From Citrobacter sp. Marseille-Q6884 (lineage in GTDB: Bacteria; Pseudomonadota; Gammaproteobacteria; Enterobacterales; Enterobacteriaceae): DNA of 64,000 bases. Every line of letters starts with the position of its first letter. The first letter of the stretch is position 1. A model generated the notes under the pieces. The model ran no database searches, was not told the origin of the DNA, and saw only the letters and a list, made by a program, of their open reading frames with translations. The stretch covers positions 1,302,001 through 1,366,000 of the forward strand of contig NZ_CAMDRE010000001.1 of assembly GCF_945906775.1 (NCBI RefSeq), given 5' to 3'. Shown one piece after another: positions 1 through 10,082 of the stretch. The translations under genes were made by a program, and so were the position numbers.

Positions 1-61
1 TGGCGTTTACTCTCTTTGTCTGTCCCCGTATTCTTGTTGAAAAAAACAACAGGAGACAGGC

Positions 62-1366
62 ATGTCGCTCTGGCTTACGCACCCGCTGTTTATCCCTTCA
101 CTGGTGGTTGGCATCACTATCCTGCTCTGGGCAACGTCGCTGCTGCCGGAATTTATCACGGCGCTGCTGTTCTTTTCCGTCGCGATGGTGGCCAAAATTG
201 CGCCACCGGATGTGATCTTTGGTGGGTTTGCGTCATCGGCGTTCTGGCTGGTCTTCAGCGGATTTGTGCTGGGCATTGCGATTCGTAAAACAGGGCTGGC
301 AGATCGGGCGGCGCGTGCCTTGTCATCCCGACTGACCGACTCCTGGCCCTTAATGGTTGCGAGCGTGGTGCTGCTGAGTTATGCCCTGGCGTTCGTGATG
401 CCCTCCAACATGGGACGTATTGCGTTATTAATGCCAATTGTCGCAGCGATGGCGAAACGCGCTGGAATCGCTGACGGCACCCGTGCCTGGTATGGCCTGG
501 CATTAGCCGTCGGTTTTGGCACTTTTCAGCTTTCCGCCACAATCTTACCCGCAAACGTGCCTAACCTGGTGATGAGCGGTGCCACGGAAGGTTCGTGGGG
601 GATTCATCTGAACTATCTTCCCTATTTACTGCTCCATACACCGGTACTGGGCTGGCTGAAAGGTGCGGTGCTTGTTCTGCTTATCTGCTGGCTGTTCCCG
701 GGCAAACCGCATGCGCCACGCGATCTGACACCACCTGAGCCAATGAGCCGTGATGAAAAACGCCTCGCCTGGATGTTAGCGGTGGTGTTGATCTTATGGG
801 TGAGCGAAAGCTGGCATGGCATTGGTCCGGCATGGACCGGGCTGACGGCGGCGGTTATCACCTTGTTACCCCGCGTGGGCTTTATCAATGGGGATGAGTT
901 TTCCACTGGCGTCAATATCCGCACCTGTATTTACGTGGCGGGTATTCTGGGTCTGGCGACCTCCGTGACGCAAACCGGTATAGGTCGTGCGGTGGGGGAG
1001 GCGCTGTTACAGGTGATGCCGCTGGATGCGGATAAACCGTTTACCAGTTTCCTCGCGCTGACCGGAATTACCACGGCGCTCAATTTTATCATGACGGCTA
1101 ACGGTGTTCCGGCACTGTATACCACGCTGGCACAAAGCTTTTCCGATGCGACCGGATTCCCGCTGCTGTCAGTGATTATGATTCAGGTGCTGGGTTACTC
1201 CACGCCGTTGCTGCCGTATCAGGCCTCGCCGATAGTGGTCGCGATGGCGTTAGGCAAGGTGCCTGCACGAGCTGGAATGTTGCTGTGTATTACCCTGGCG
1301 GCGGCAACCTATCTGTTACTGCTGCCCCTGGATTATCTGTGGTTCACTGTATTGGGGAAATTATAG
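62..1366 (+). CDS. DASS/SLC13-type anion permease (first of a pair)
   Basis: A 434-residue polytopic inner-membrane protein, hydrophobic almost throughout, with the overall look of the divalent anion:Na+ symporter (DASS/SLC13) superfamily. These carriers import di- or tricarboxylates, sulfate or related anions. A PSN motif at about residues 114-116 sits where the family has its first SNT substrate/Na+ motif. The equivalent second motif is MTANG near residue 344, so the canonical SNT is not well kept and the substrate cannot be guessed. The ATG follows a good AGGAGA ribosome site at 50-55. It is 113 bp upstream of a second permease of the same class and no enzyme gene accompanies the pair. This locus differs from E. 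coli and Salmonella, which suggests accessory content. Confidence 0.8.
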   Translation: MSLWLTHPLFIPSLVVGITILLWATSLLPEFITALLFFSVAMVAKIAPPDVIFGGFASSAFWLVFSGFVLGIAIRKTGLADRAARALSSRLTDSWPLMVASVVLLSYALAFVMPSNMGRIALLMPIVAAMAKRAGIADGTRAWYGLALAVGFGTFQLSATILPANVPNLVMSGATEGSWGIHLNYLPYLLLHTPVLGWLKGAVLVLLICWLFPGKPHAPRDLTPPEPMSRDEKRLAWMLAVVLILWVSESWHGIGPAWTGLTAAVITLLPRVGFINGDEFSTGVNIRTCIYVAGILGLATSVTQTGIGRAVGEALLQVMPLDADKPFTSFLALTGITTALNFIMTANGVPALYTTLAQSFSDATGFPLLSVIMIQVLGYSTPLLPYQASPIVVAMALGKVPARAGMLLCITLAAATYLLLLPLDYLWFTVLGKL

Positions 1367-1414
1367 TTTCGTTGTGGTGTTAATTTTTTGTTTTGTGAGA
1401 GGGTAAATTGTTTT

Positions 1415-1450
1415 ATCTGCGCCGATGTTGGTTAATATTCAGGCGCAGAT
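1415..1450. repeat. 9-bp inverted repeat between the two permease genes
   Basis: ATCTGCGCC at 1415-1423 and GGCGCAGAT at 1442-1450 are perfect inverted repeats around an 18-nt A/T-rich loop, ending about 30 nt before the second permease start. There is no T-run after it, so it is not a typical intrinsic terminator. It could be an operator or an mRNA stem-loop that separates expression of the two genes. Confidence 0.5.
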
Positions 1451-1479
1451 TTGCGCACTGGAAACTCAAGGATTGATTC

Positions 1480-2952
1480 ATGGACAGATTGACCCCCATC
1501 CGCTGTTGGCCTGCCATCATCTCGATCGTTATTACGCTGACCATCTGGTTTGTTATTCCTTGCCCACCTGAGGTGACGCCTGAGGCGTGGCATCTGTTGG
1601 CGCTGTTTATCGGCACAATTGCGGCGATTATCGGTAAAGCGATGCCTATTGGCGCTATCGCCATTGTGGCGATTATGCTGGTGGCCATGACCGGCGTGAC
1701 CCACCCCGGTAAACCGTCAGCGGCGTTGAATGATGCGCTGAGCGGTTTCTCTAACCAACTGATCTGGCTGATTGGTTTGTCCATTATGCTGTCGCAAAGT
1801 CTGCTGAAAACCGGGCTGGGCGCGCGTATTGGCTATGGGTTTATTGCTCTGTTTGGTAAAAGAACGCTGGGTATTGCCTGGGCATTAACCCTGGCGGAAA
1901 CGCTGATTGCGCCCGTGACTCCGAGCAATACCGCCCGTGGAGGGGGGATTATCCATCCCGTGATGCGCGCGATTGCCGATAGTCTGGGTTCTCAACCCGG
2001 AGACAAAGAAAACGGTTCGACGGGCCGCTACCTGGCTCTGGTTAACTACAACATAAACCCGATCAGTTCGGCGATGTTTATCACCGCAACGGCGCCAAAC
2101 CCGTTAATTGTCAGCTTTTTGACGAAAGGAACGGATGGGGTGCTGACGATGACCTGGGGAATGTGGGCCATCGCCGCGCTGCTTCCTGCGGTCGTTTCTC
2201 TAATCGTGATGCCCATTGTTATCTGGTGGCTCTATCCGCCAGCCATCACACGTACACCGAATGCGCCGCAATTTGCCCGGCAAAAGCTGGATGCGCTGGG
2301 TCCGTTATCGCTGGCAGAAAAAATTACCCTCGGGGTTTTCATTCTGCTGCTCTGCCTGTGGGCCGGTATTCCTGCGATGGTCATGGGGAGCACCTGGACC
2401 GTCAATCCAACCAGTGCAGCGTTGATTGGTTTATCCATTCTGTTGCTGACCGGCGTACTCAGTTGGGACGATATTCTTAAGTGTCGTGGGGCGTGGGATA
2501 CGATAGTCTGGTTCGCGGCGTTGGTGATGATGGCTGACTTCCTGAGCAAACTGGGATTGGTGAGTTGGCTGGCGACGAGTGTGGGGAGCGCCATCGACCA
2601 CCTCGGCGTTCACTGGAGTATCGCGACGCTGCTGCTGGTTTTACTTTACGTCTATTCGCACTACTTCTTTGCCAGCACCACCGCGCATATTACGGCCATG
2701 TTTGCAGCTTTCTTCGCTGCAGGACTGGGGCTTGGCGCACCTCCGGCGCTGCTTGGGTTGATGCTGGGTTTCTCTTCTTCGTTGATGATGTCGCTTACGC
2801 ACTATGGCACAGGCACTGCGCCTATTATCTTTGGCTCGGGTTATGTCACGCTGGCGGAGTGGTGGAAAACAGGGCTGGTGATGAGTGTGGTCAACCTGAC
2901 CGTTTGGGGCGTCACCGGTGCGTTCTGGTGGCACTGGTTGGGGTATTGGTAA
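1480..2952 (+). CDS. DASS-family anion symporter (CitT/TtdT-like)
   Basis: A 490-residue membrane protein resembling the CitT/TtdT/2-oxoglutarate-malate translocator branch of the DASS family, which exchange or co-transport dicarboxylates or tricarboxylates. The family hallmark SNT is at residues 149-151, in the context PSNTARGGG. A second motif of type ASTT is at 398-401 in the C-terminal repeat. The internal duplication and about a dozen hydrophobic segments fit the fold. The ATG at 1480 is preceded by AAGGA. It is paired with the shorter permease upstream and separated from tpiA by a bidirectional terminator. The transported anion is not deducible from sequence. The absence of a fumarase, lyase or dehydrogenase gene next to it means context does not help. 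Confidence 0.87.
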   Translation: MDRLTPIRCWPAIISIVITLTIWFVIPCPPEVTPEAWHLLALFIGTIAAIIGKAMPIGAIAIVAIMLVAMTGVTHPGKPSAALNDALSGFSNQLIWLIGLSIMLSQSLLKTGLGARIGYGFIALFGKRTLGIAWALTLAETLIAPVTPSNTARGGGIIHPVMRAIADSLGSQPGDKENGSTGRYLALVNYNINPISSAMFITATAPNPLIVSFLTKGTDGVLTMTWGMWAIAALLPAVVSLIVMPIVIWWLYPPAITRTPNAPQFARQKLDALGPLSLAEKITLGVFILLLCLWAGIPAMVMGSTWTVNPTSAALIGLSILLLTGVLSWDDILKCRGAWDTIVWFAALVMMADFLSKLGLVSWLATSVGSAIDHLGVHWSIATLLLVLLYVYSHYFFASTTAHITAMFAAFFAAGLGLGAPPALLGLMLGFSSSLMMSLTHYGTGTAPIIFGSGYVTLAEWWKTGLVMSVVNLTVWGVTGAFWWHWLGYW

Positions 2953-2964
2953 CGCGGATATAAG

Positions 2965-2987
2965 AAGGGGGGACATGCCCCCCTTTT
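2965..2987. terminator. bidirectional intrinsic terminator between permease gene and tpiA
   Basis: AAGGGGGG at 2965-2972 pairs with CCCCCCTT at 2978-2985 and is followed by T residues on the plus strand. The minus strand reads a GC stem followed by CTTCTTAT. It serves the convergent permease gene and tpiA. Confidence 0.85.
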
Positions 2988-2993
2988 AACAAC

Positions 2994-3761
2994 TTAAGCC
3001 TGTTTAGCGGCTTCAGCGGCTTTAACGATCACTGCGAAGGCGTCTGCTTTCAGAGAAGCACCGCCAACCAGCGCGCCGTCGATGTCCGGCTGAGCGAACA
3101 GTTCTGCAGCGTTGGATGCGTTTACGGAACCGCCGTACTGGATGATCACTTGTTCAGCGATTTTCGCGTCAGCTTTAGCAATGTGGTCACGAATGAATTT
3201 GTGAACAGCCTGAGCCTGCGCCGGAGTTGCAGATTTGCCAGTACCGATAGCCCATACAGGTTCGTAAGCGATAACCACGCCTTCGAACGCTGCTGCACCC
3301 TGAGTTTTCAGGACTGCGTCGATCTGACGTGCACAAACTTCTTCCGTTTTGCCCGCTTCGTTTTCTGCTTCGGTTTCACCGATGCACAGAACCGGAGTCA
3401 GACCCTGCTCTTTCAGCACGGCGAATTTTTTCGCGATCAGTTCGTCAGACTCTTTGTGGTAAGTACGACGCTCAGAGTGACCGATAATGATGTACTGCGC
3501 GCCGATGTCTTTCAGCATTTCAGCAGAAGTTTCACCGGTGAATGCGCCAGACAGGTTCAGGTCAACGTTCTGTGCGCCCAGAGCAATGTGGCTACCGGCC
3601 GCAGCGTGTTTTGCCAGGTCGATGTACATTTCCGGCGGAGCGATAGCAACCGCACAGCCAGCAACACCAGCCAGCTCTTTACGCAGGTTAGCAACCAGTT
3701 CGTTTACCATGTGGCGGCTGCCGTTCAGTTTCCAGTTACCCATCACTAAAGGATGTCGCAT
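2994..3761 (-). CDS. tpiA: triosephosphate isomerase
   Basis: Cytosolic TIM-barrel homodimer that interconverts dihydroxyacetone phosphate and glyceraldehyde 3-phosphate in glycolysis and gluconeogenesis. Its 255 residues match the E. coli length. Seen in the sequence are the N-terminal GNWKLNG with Asn9 and Lys11, the catalytic histidine in IGHSERR (about 95), the catalytic glutamate in AYEPVWAIGTG (about 167) and the phosphate-binding YGGSV loop. It is transcribed alone, convergent with the permease gene. The nearby glpFKX genes feed DHAP into it. Strongly biased, optimal codons fit a highly expressed enzyme. Confidence 0.99.
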   Translation of the reverse strand: MRHPLVMGNWKLNGSRHMVNELVANLRKELAGVAGCAVAIAPPEMYIDLAKHAAAGSHIALGAQNVDLNLSGAFTGETSAEMLKDIGAQYIIIGHSERRTYHKESDELIAKKFAVLKEQGLTPVLCIGETEAENEAGKTEEVCARQIDAVLKTQGAAAFEGVVIAYEPVWAIGTGKSATPAQAQAVHKFIRDHIAKADAKIAEQVIIQYGGSVNASNAAELFAQPDIDGALVGGASLKADAFAVIVKAAEAAKQA

Positions 3762-3870
3762 TTCATTTCTCCACGCTTTGTCAGCGAATTAAGGAATATG
3801 GCCGCCCGTCAGGGCAGCATGGTCTGTGAAACAGTATAGAGATTGTCAGTCACGAAGGCTTTGCTTTTTG

Positions 3871-4473
3871 TCACTTATTCGATCCTTCGAGGTTTTCAGA
3901 TAGTGCCAGCTTAATCGGTTCAACAGCGAAGGTCAGCCCCTTTTCGCCGTTATCTGCCACAACATAGCGAATTGCGCCTTCGGTTTCCGCATAGTAGTGC
4001 TTACCCTTGCCTGCCGTGAGCAATTTTTGCAGCTTTTTCTGGCTTTGTTCTTTCGTCAGTAAGGGGGCCACGGTGCGAATCACGGCAGTCATGTATTCCA
4101 GCGCTTTCGCTTTGGCGGCTTTTTGCTCCGGTCCCTGAATCGGCAACCAGGTTATCTGCATGCTCTTTATTTTCAGCGTACCGCGCTCAAGCGCGGAGGA
4201 GGCATACAGGTTTTCATTGATCTTACTTGCTGCGCGGGTGAGATTGGCTTTATCGCGGCTGCTGTCGATGGCGCGGAATTCATTCAAGGTAAGCTTAGGA
4301 TTCTGAGTATTAAAGTTCTCACGAAATTGGCTAATCGACAGGTCAAAGGTCGGTGCGCCCGCCAGCAGGTAGGGGGCCGTGGTTGCCGTCGATGGCGCTT
4401 CCGCCAGTGTCGCAGTGCTCATGGACAGTGCAGAAAACAATAATAAAAACAGAGTAAATCCTTGCTTCATCAA
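3871..4473 (-). CDS. yiiQ: periplasmic DUF1454 family protein YiiQ
   Basis: A 200-residue protein with a clear Sec signal peptide: Lys3, a hydrophobic core at about 6-18, and a likely cleavage after Ala24 in TLA-EA. It therefore acts in the periplasm. It matches YiiQ of E. coli in length and position between tpiA and yiiR, and belongs to DUF1454, whose function is unknown to me. The mature part is lysine-rich and lacks cysteines or an obvious catalytic motif. Two consecutive Met codons open the frame, and either could be the start. It is divergent from yiiR. Confidence 0.93.
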   Translation of the reverse strand: MMKQGFTLFLLLFSALSMSTATLAEAPSTATTAPYLLAGAPTFDLSISQFRENFNTQNPKLTLNEFRAIDSSRDKANLTRAASKINENLYASSALERGTLKIKSMQITWLPIQGPEQKAAKAKALEYMTAVIRTVAPLLTKEQSQKKLQKLLTAGKGKHYYAETEGAIRYVVADNGEKGLTFAVEPIKLALSENLEGSNK

Positions 4474-4570
4474 TCGTACCTTTCGTTATGGCTGCTCACG
4501 ATTAAATCGGTAACCGTCGGGCTTGTCAAAAGGGTAAACTGTTCTGGAAGGTAATAATAAAGGAACTTAC

Positions 4571-5002
4571 ATGACCATACAGCAGTGGTTATTCTCATTT
4601 AAAGGGCGTATCGGACGCCGTGATTTTTGGATTTGGGTCGGTCTTTGGATCGTCGGTATGCTGGTGCTGTTTTCGCTGGCGAGTAAGAAATTACTCGATA
4701 TTCAGACGGCGGCGTTTTGCCTTGTTTGCCTGCTTTGGCCGACAGCGGCGGTCACGGTAAAGCGTCTGCATGACCGGGGACGTTCCGGTGCGTGGGCGTT
4801 TTTGATGATCCTGGCGTGGATGCTGCTGGCCGGAAACTGGGCAATATTACCCGGCATCGGGCAATGGGTGGTCGGGCGCTTTATTCCTACGCTGATTCTG
4901 GTCGGCATGATTATCGACCTGGGCGCATTTGTTGGCACCCAGGGCGAAAACAAATTTGGCAACGATACGCAGGACGTAAAGTACAAAGCCGACAAGCAGT
5001 AG
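4571..5002 (+). CDS. yiiR: DUF805 inner-membrane protein YiiR
   Basis: A 143-residue small membrane protein of the DUF805 family. The N-terminus, FSFKGRIGRRDFWIW, is the family signature, followed by about four hydrophobic segments. A conserved KRLHDRGRSG loop lies between the second and third. The C-terminal tail is soluble, ending in a polar Asn/Asp/Lys stretch. Function is unknown. DUF805 proteins occur alone or fused to other domains. The start ATG follows AAGGAAC. It is divergent from yiiQ, and a REP element follows its stop. Confidence 0.93.
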   Translation: MTIQQWLFSFKGRIGRRDFWIWVGLWIVGMLVLFSLASKKLLDIQTAAFCLVCLLWPTAAVTVKRLHDRGRSGAWAFLMILAWMLLAGNWAILPGIGQWVVGRFIPTLILVGMIIDLGAFVGTQGENKFGNDTQDVKYKADKQ

Positions 5003-5006
5003 TCTG

Positions 5007-5040
5007 CAGGCCGGATAAGGCAAAAGCGCTATCCGGCAAC
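5007..5040. repeat. REP palindrome between yiiR and fpr
   Basis: An imperfect palindrome with the REP arms GGCCGGATAAGGC and GCTATCCGGC, lying between two convergent genes. It is a typical 3'-end site for these elements in enterobacteria. Confidence 0.85.
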
Positions 5041-5045
5041 GATGA

Positions 5046-5792
5046 TTACCAGTAATGCTCTGCAGTCATATGGCCCGGACGGCGACGCAGGTGTTTGGTC
5101 ATCTGCCGGGTCTCTTTCAACAGTTGCTGCGTGTCGCGAACCATTTGCGGATTCCCGCACAGCATCACATGGCTGGTGGCGGTATCCATCAGCAACCCAA
5201 CCGCCTTTTCCAGTTCGCCACTTTCAATCAGCGCCGGTACGCGCCCGGTAAGCGAGCCTGCGGCTGTTTCACGACTGACGACGGTCTGGATGCGTAGTTT
5301 GCCTTCGTAGCGTTTTTCCAGCGCCTGCATCAGCGGCAGATAGCTTAAATCCGCGGCATAACGTGCGGCATGAACCAGCACCAGATTTTTAAAACGGTCC
5401 AGATCTTTACCTAACTGCAGAATCGATAAATAGGGGCCGATAGCGGTGCCGGTGGCCAGCATCCACAGCGTGTCGCAGTCGGGGATTTCATCCAGTACGA
5501 AGAATCCTGCGGCTTCACTCACGACCTGTACTTCATCGCCAGGTTTCAGTGCCGCCAGACGTGGGCTGAGTTTACCGTCAGGAACTGTCACCAGATAAAA
5601 CTCTAAATCGGGATTATCAGGCGCATTGACATAGGAATAGGCGCGCTGGATACGCTCGCCGTCAATCTCAAGGCCAAGCTTGGTGAACTGGCCTGCCGTG
5701 AAGGGATGCACCGGAGCGCGCACGGTCAAACTAAACAGGGCATCGGTCCAGTTCTGTACCTGAGTGACTTTGCCTGTTACCCAATCCGCCAT
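5046..5792 (-). CDS. fpr: ferredoxin/flavodoxin-NADP+ reductase
   Basis: Cytosolic FAD enzyme that transfers electrons from NADPH to flavodoxin or ferredoxin. It supports reductive activation of radical enzymes such as PFL and class III RNR, methionine synthase reactivation, and SoxRS-linked defence. Its 248 residues equal the E. coli protein. The FAD-binding RAYS motif is at 50-53 and the NADP(H) domain starts with a GTAIGPYLS-type segment at about 113. The C-terminal aromatic residue (Trp248) stacks on the flavin in this family. It is a single gene between the yiiR REP and the glpX terminator. A SoxS site is expected upstream, but I did not identify one. Confidence 0.98.
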   Translation of the reverse strand: MADWVTGKVTQVQNWTDALFSLTVRAPVHPFTAGQFTKLGLEIDGERIQRAYSYVNAPDNPDLEFYLVTVPDGKLSPRLAALKPGDEVQVVSEAAGFFVLDEIPDCDTLWMLATGTAIGPYLSILQLGKDLDRFKNLVLVHAARYAADLSYLPLMQALEKRYEGKLRIQTVVSRETAAGSLTGRVPALIESGELEKAVGLLMDTATSHVMLCGNPQMVRDTQQLLKETRQMTKHLRRRPGHMTAEHYW

Positions 5793-5837
5793 GGTGTTCT
5801 CCTGTTTGCTTTGATTGCCTTATCTTCGTTCTGTGAA

Positions 5838-5867
5838 CAAAAAAATTCCAGTCCCGGAGGACTGGAA
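5838..5867 (-). terminator. intrinsic terminator of the glpFKX operon
   Basis: On the minus strand the 9-bp stem TTCCAGTCC / GGACTGGAA (arms at 5859-5867 and 5846-5854) is followed directly by seven T residues, 20 nt beyond the glpX stop. Confidence 0.9.
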
Positions 5868-5887
5868 GGCTCTATTGATCAAATCAA

Positions 5888-6898
5888 TTACAGGATGTGC
5901 GCCTGCACGTCTGGATCTTTGCGATCAAGATAGTGGATGGACTGAATACGACGGATGGTGCGTGATTTCCCACGGATCAGCAGCGTTTCGGTGGTGGCGA
6001 TGTTGCCTTTACGGCTAATCCCTTCCAGCAGGTCGCCTTTGGTGATCCCGGTTGCGGAGAAGATAACGTTATCGCTACGCGCCATTTCATCCAGACGCAG
6101 CGCTTTACCGGCTTCGATGCCCATTGCCTGGCAGCGTGCCAGTTCCTGTTCGCCAATGCGACGGTTTTCTTCGCTGTCACCTTTGACGTCGTGACGAGCC
6201 AGCAGACGGCCCTGCATATCGCCATCCAGTGCGCGGATCACCGCGGCGGACACCACGCCTTCCGGCGCACCGCCAATGCCGTACAGCACATCGACTTCGC
6301 TGTCTGGCATGCAGGTCAGAATCGAAGCCGCGACGTCGCCGTCAGGAATCGCGAATACGCGTACACCCAGCGTTGTCATCTCTGCAATGACCTCATCGTG
6401 GCGAGGTTTTGCCAGAATAGTGACGGTCAGTTCGCTCAGCGGCTTGCCGAGGGCGGCAGCGATGTTACGCAGGTTCGCTTCCAGCGGCAGGTTCAGATCG
6501 ATAGACCCTTTCGCGCCAGGGCCGACAATCAGCTTTTCCATATACATGTCCGGCGCGTTCAGGAAGCAGCCTTTGTCACCGACGGCCAGTACCGCCAGCG
6601 CATTCGCCTGACCCATTGCCGTCATGCGGGTACCTTCGATGGGGTCAACCGCGATATCGACGGCATCGCCGAGACCGGTTCCGACTTTCTCGCCGATAAA
6701 CAGCATCGGTGCTTCATCAATCTCACCCTCACCAATCACGATGGTGCCGTCGATGTTGACCTGATTAAGCATAATACGCATCGCGTTGACCGCTGCGCCG
6801 TCAGCGGTGTTTTTGTCACCGCGACCCAGCCATTTATAGCCAGCCAGCGCTGCCGCTTCGGTCACGCGTGAAAATTCAATGGCAAGTTCTCGTCTCAT
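5888..6898 (-). CDS. glpX: fructose-1,6-bisphosphatase class II
   Basis: Mn2+-dependent class II fructose-1,6-bisphosphatase of the lithium-sensitive phosphatase fold, which lets glycerol carbon enter gluconeogenesis. Its 336 residues match E. coli GlpX. Metal-binding motifs seen are GEGEIDE at 56-62 and DPIEGTRM (about 85-92). A GIGGAPEGV segment lies near 210-218. It is the last gene of glpFKX and is separated from glpK by a REP palindrome, so expression is expected to be lower than that of the upstream genes. A terminator follows. Confidence 0.98.
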   Translation of the reverse strand: MRRELAIEFSRVTEAAALAGYKWLGRGDKNTADGAAVNAMRIMLNQVNIDGTIVIGEGEIDEAPMLFIGEKVGTGLGDAVDIAVDPIEGTRMTAMGQANALAVLAVGDKGCFLNAPDMYMEKLIVGPGAKGSIDLNLPLEANLRNIAAALGKPLSELTVTILAKPRHDEVIAEMTTLGVRVFAIPDGDVAASILTCMPDSEVDVLYGIGGAPEGVVSAAVIRALDGDMQGRLLARHDVKGDSEENRRIGEQELARCQAMGIEAGKALRLDEMARSDNVIFSATGITKGDLLEGISRKGNIATTETLLIRGKSRTIRRIQSIHYLDRKDPDVQAHIL

Positions 6899-6993
6899 TG
6901 CAAACTCGTAGCTGAAAGGAATGGCGCGAAGTGTAGCACAGGGGAGGGGGAGGGATTATTGATGTGTGTACGTGTGCGGGGTTGAGAAGGTTT

Positions 6994-7023
6994 TGCCGGA
7001 TAAGGCGTTAGCCCCATCCGGCA
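6994..7023. repeat. REP palindrome between glpK and glpX
   Basis: TGCCGGATAAGGC and GCCCCATCCGGCA form an imperfect palindrome directly after the glpK stop and inside the glpFKX operon. In this position such elements often affect 3' mRNA stability. Confidence 0.85.
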
Positions 7024-7031
7024 GTTCAGTA

Positions 7032-8540
<1,509 letters not shown>

Positions 8541-8561
8541 AATTTTTGTCCCGTAGTCACA

Positions 8562-9407
8562 TTACAGCGACGCTTTTTGTTGAGTGTTGGCCGCAATGTC
8601 TTTCTCTTCAATCGCGCAGACATCGCACGGTAAATGGCGACCAATCAGTTTGCGATATGCCCATGCGCCCAGAATAGCGCCGGTAATCGGCCCAAACACA
8701 GGTACCAGGAAGTAAGGGATATCGCGACCGCCCGTGAAGGCAATCTCACCCCATCCTGCGAGCCAGGCGAACAGTTTCGGTCCGAAGTCACGCGCCGGGT
8801 TCATGGCAAAGCCAGTCAGTGGACCCATGGATGCACCAATAACGGCAATCAATAAACCGATGAGCAGCGGTGCCAGTGGGCCACGCGGCACGCCGTTACC
8901 ATCGTCGGTCAGTGCCAGAATCAAAGCCATTAGAATAGCGGTAATCACCATTTCAACCGCGAAGGCCTGCACAAAATTGATATGCGGGTTTGGATAGGTC
9001 GAGAACGTACCTGCCAGATTGAGGCTTTCGACACTGCCACGCACGATATGGTTAGTTTGTTCGAAATCGATGAAAAGATTGTAATAAAGCCCGTAAACCA
9101 ACGCCGCTGCGCAAAAGGCGCCGGCAATTTGCGAAATAATAAAAGGGACGACTTTGCGTTTGTCAAAACACGCGAACAGCCAAAGTGCGATAGTGACTGC
9201 TGGATTCAAGTGTGCGCCAGATACGCCTGCCGTCAGATAGATAGCCATGGCTACCCCCAGACCCCAGATGACACTGATTTCCCACTGACCAAAAGTAGCG
9301 CCAGCCACTTTAAGTGCAGCGACACATCCCACACCGAAGAAAATCAACAACCCGGTACCGAGGAATTCAGCAATGCACTGGCCTTTTAAGGTTGATGTTT
9401 GACTCAT
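8562..9407 (-). CDS. glpF: glycerol facilitator (aquaglyceroporin)
   Basis: Inner-membrane channel for glycerol and small polyols. Its 281 residues fit E. coli GlpF. Both aquaporin NPA motifs are present (LNPA with Asn68, MNPARD with Asn203 and the selectivity-filter Arg206), in two half-repeats of three helices plus a re-entrant loop. It is first in glpFKX. Coupled transport and phosphorylation with GlpK drives net uptake. The long upstream region has candidate GlpR and CRP sites. Confidence 0.99.
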   Translation of the reverse strand: MSQTSTLKGQCIAEFLGTGLLIFFGVGCVAALKVAGATFGQWEISVIWGLGVAMAIYLTAGVSGAHLNPAVTIALWLFACFDKRKVVPFIISQIAGAFCAAALVYGLYYNLFIDFEQTNHIVRGSVESLNLAGTFSTYPNPHINFVQAFAVEMVITAILMALILALTDDGNGVPRGPLAPLLIGLLIAVIGASMGPLTGFAMNPARDFGPKLFAWLAGWGEIAFTGGRDIPYFLVPVFGPITGAILGAWAYRKLIGRHLPCDVCAIEEKDIAANTQQKASL

Positions 9408-9834
9408 AATCGGATCCTGAAGAGAGTTTAATGTTTATTGTGTGCGAGAAGGTCACTGACATCCCCGGAGCCGGAAGGCACACTGTTAATTTATCGTTAA
9501 CGAGCAAAAACGAGAAATATCGAAATTAAAATGTGTGTGCTGCATCAACAAATGAGCGTTATCGCGCTATTAAGACCAGTTTGTAACGCGGAAATAGTGT
9601 GAGCTGAATCATTTCATTAACTAATATGTTAACACTTTTGAGTTAAACGGCGTATGTCGCCAGGACAAAGATTAAAAGTGTTGCAAACCGCAATCTGCGC
9701 GGGATGCTGCTGGACAGGGATGGCGCGGCTTCATACAATCGGTGCTAAGTAGAGTGCGCTCGTTTTTATTAAGGCGTCGCCGGTTATCGGGACGAGGATT
9801 TTTATCCATCAACGCCTTGCAATTCAGGAGAGGT
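9408..9834. promoter_or_regulatory. divergent control region of glpFKX and zapB
   Basis: A 427-bp region without a gene. Two GlpR-like operator candidates lie head to tail: TTATCGTTAACGAGCA at 9491-9506 and AACGAGAAATATCGAA at 9509-9524. Both carry the TCG/CGA cores and A/T spacers of known GlpR sites. A partial CRP-type site (TGTGT-N6-TCAAC) is at 9534-9549. The zapB side (about 9640-9834) holds its promoter and a plain ribosome site. Operator assignment is by eye. Confidence 0.5.
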
Positions 9835-10080
9835 ATGACGATGTCATTAGAAGTGTTTGAGAAACTGGAAGCAAAAGTACAGCAGGCGATTGATACCATC
9901 ACGCTGTTGCAGATGGAAATCGAAGAGCTGAAAGAAAAGAACAACGCCCTGTCGCAGGAAGTACAGTCTGCACAGCAGCAGCGTGAAGAGCTGGAGCGTG
10001 AGAACAACAGCCTGAAAGAACAGCAGAATGGCTGGCAGGATCGTCTGCATGCTCTGCTTGGTCGTATGGAAGAAGTCTAA
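9835..10080 (+). CDS. zapB: cell division protein ZapB
   Basis: A small coiled-coil protein (81 residues) of the division machinery. It binds ZapA at the Z-ring and links it to the MatP-Ter macrodomain. Nearly the whole sequence is heptad-patterned, with EELKEKNNAL, QQREELERENN and similar repeats, rich in Glu, Gln and Leu and without cysteine. I chose ATG 9835 (MTMSLEV), as annotated in E. coli as I recall, with AGGAG at 9826-9830 just upstream. The second in-frame ATG at 9841 has better spacing and could also be used. The open frame extends upstream to 9742 but that part does not look like protein. Confidence 0.97.
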   Translation: MTMSLEVFEKLEAKVQQAIDTITLLQMEIEELKEKNNALSQEVQSAQQQREELERENNSLKEQQNGWQDRLHALLGRMEEV

Positions 10081-10082
10081 TC

